This document shows, piece by piece, positions 27,279-27,282 of a DNA stretch of 27,282 nucleotides. Numbering within the stretch: position 1 is the stretch's first letter; every line of letters starts with the position of its first letter. This DNA comes from a virus. Below the pieces are notes generated by a model, which was not told where the DNA came from, did no database searches, and saw only the letters and a list, made by a program, of their open reading frames with translations. Location of the stretch: positions 1-27,282 of IMG/VR virus record IMGVR_UViG_3300011116_000476. The stretch is one strand, 5' to 3'. Made by a program: the position numbers and the translations under genes.

Positions 27279-27282
27279 ATCG

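Noticed and set aside
1-27282. Search for CRISPR arrays, tRNA genes, integrase or transposase
   Set aside because: No regularly spaced repeats with unique spacers, no cloverleaf-like segment and no recombinase motif were seen by eye. The only tandem array (18301-18340) is a simple hexamer inside a gene.

Overview
The window reads as part of a tailed bacteriophage genome (free phage or prophage). It is densely packed, moderately GC-rich and coding almost throughout. Most neighbouring genes overlap by 1-8 bases (ATGA, GTGA or TAATG junctions), and most starts have Shine-Dalgarno (SD) sequences. The head module combines Mu-like proteins (gp29-type portal, gpF-type morphogenesis protein, gp36-type connector). 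The early module resembles that of non-transposing phages (ERF recombinase, Gp157-type protein, DUF1376 initiator, RusA). I see no integrase, transposase, tRNA or CRISPR array. The host is a bacterium, probably Gram-negative judging from a lipoprotein/inner-membrane gene pair of spanin type. I cannot name it.

Layout. A divergent control region lies at about 22,020-22,292. A leftward promoter there starts one long minus-strand block running to position 1. Its early part (22,018 to about 14,560) holds DUF2958, ERF with an SSB-like tail, Gp157-like, HNH, DUF1376 initiator, XRE regulator, a run of small helical proteins, a PD-(D/E)XK-like protein and RusA. The middle part (14,562-10,563) holds a metallophosphoesterase, a HELLH metalloprotease-like protein, membrane, holin-like and lipoprotein genes, and two likely virion proteins, one an SGNH esterase. 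The late part (10,553-1) holds terminase, portal, gpF, two unusual repeat proteins, protease-scaffold, a decoration-like protein, major capsid, a gp36-like connector and a truncated gp10/gpG-like gene.

Rightward from the same control region runs a small operon of short genes (22,293-24,543). It includes a sigma-region-4-like protein and a winged-helix protein, and ends at a strong terminator. One further small plus-strand gene follows. At the right end, three minus-strand virion-type genes (27,282-24,940) converge on it. This suggests a circularly permuted molecule in which the late operon runs off the left edge and re-enters at the right edge. The intervening tail genes, and probably the endolysin, lie outside the window.

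Most notable features: (i) two adjacent head-cluster proteins and the portal extension share a GxxxRF linker motif that separates small alpha/beta modules; (ii) an 11-residue motif is identical at the major-capsid N-terminus and at the protease/scaffold junction although the DNA has diverged synonymously; (iii) both divergent early transcripts would begin with a hairpin sharing the same apical sequence but with different, still complementary, lower stems; (iv) an ERF protein ends in an SSB-like acidic tail; (v) a hexamer array inside the DUF1376 gene is a candidate replication origin.
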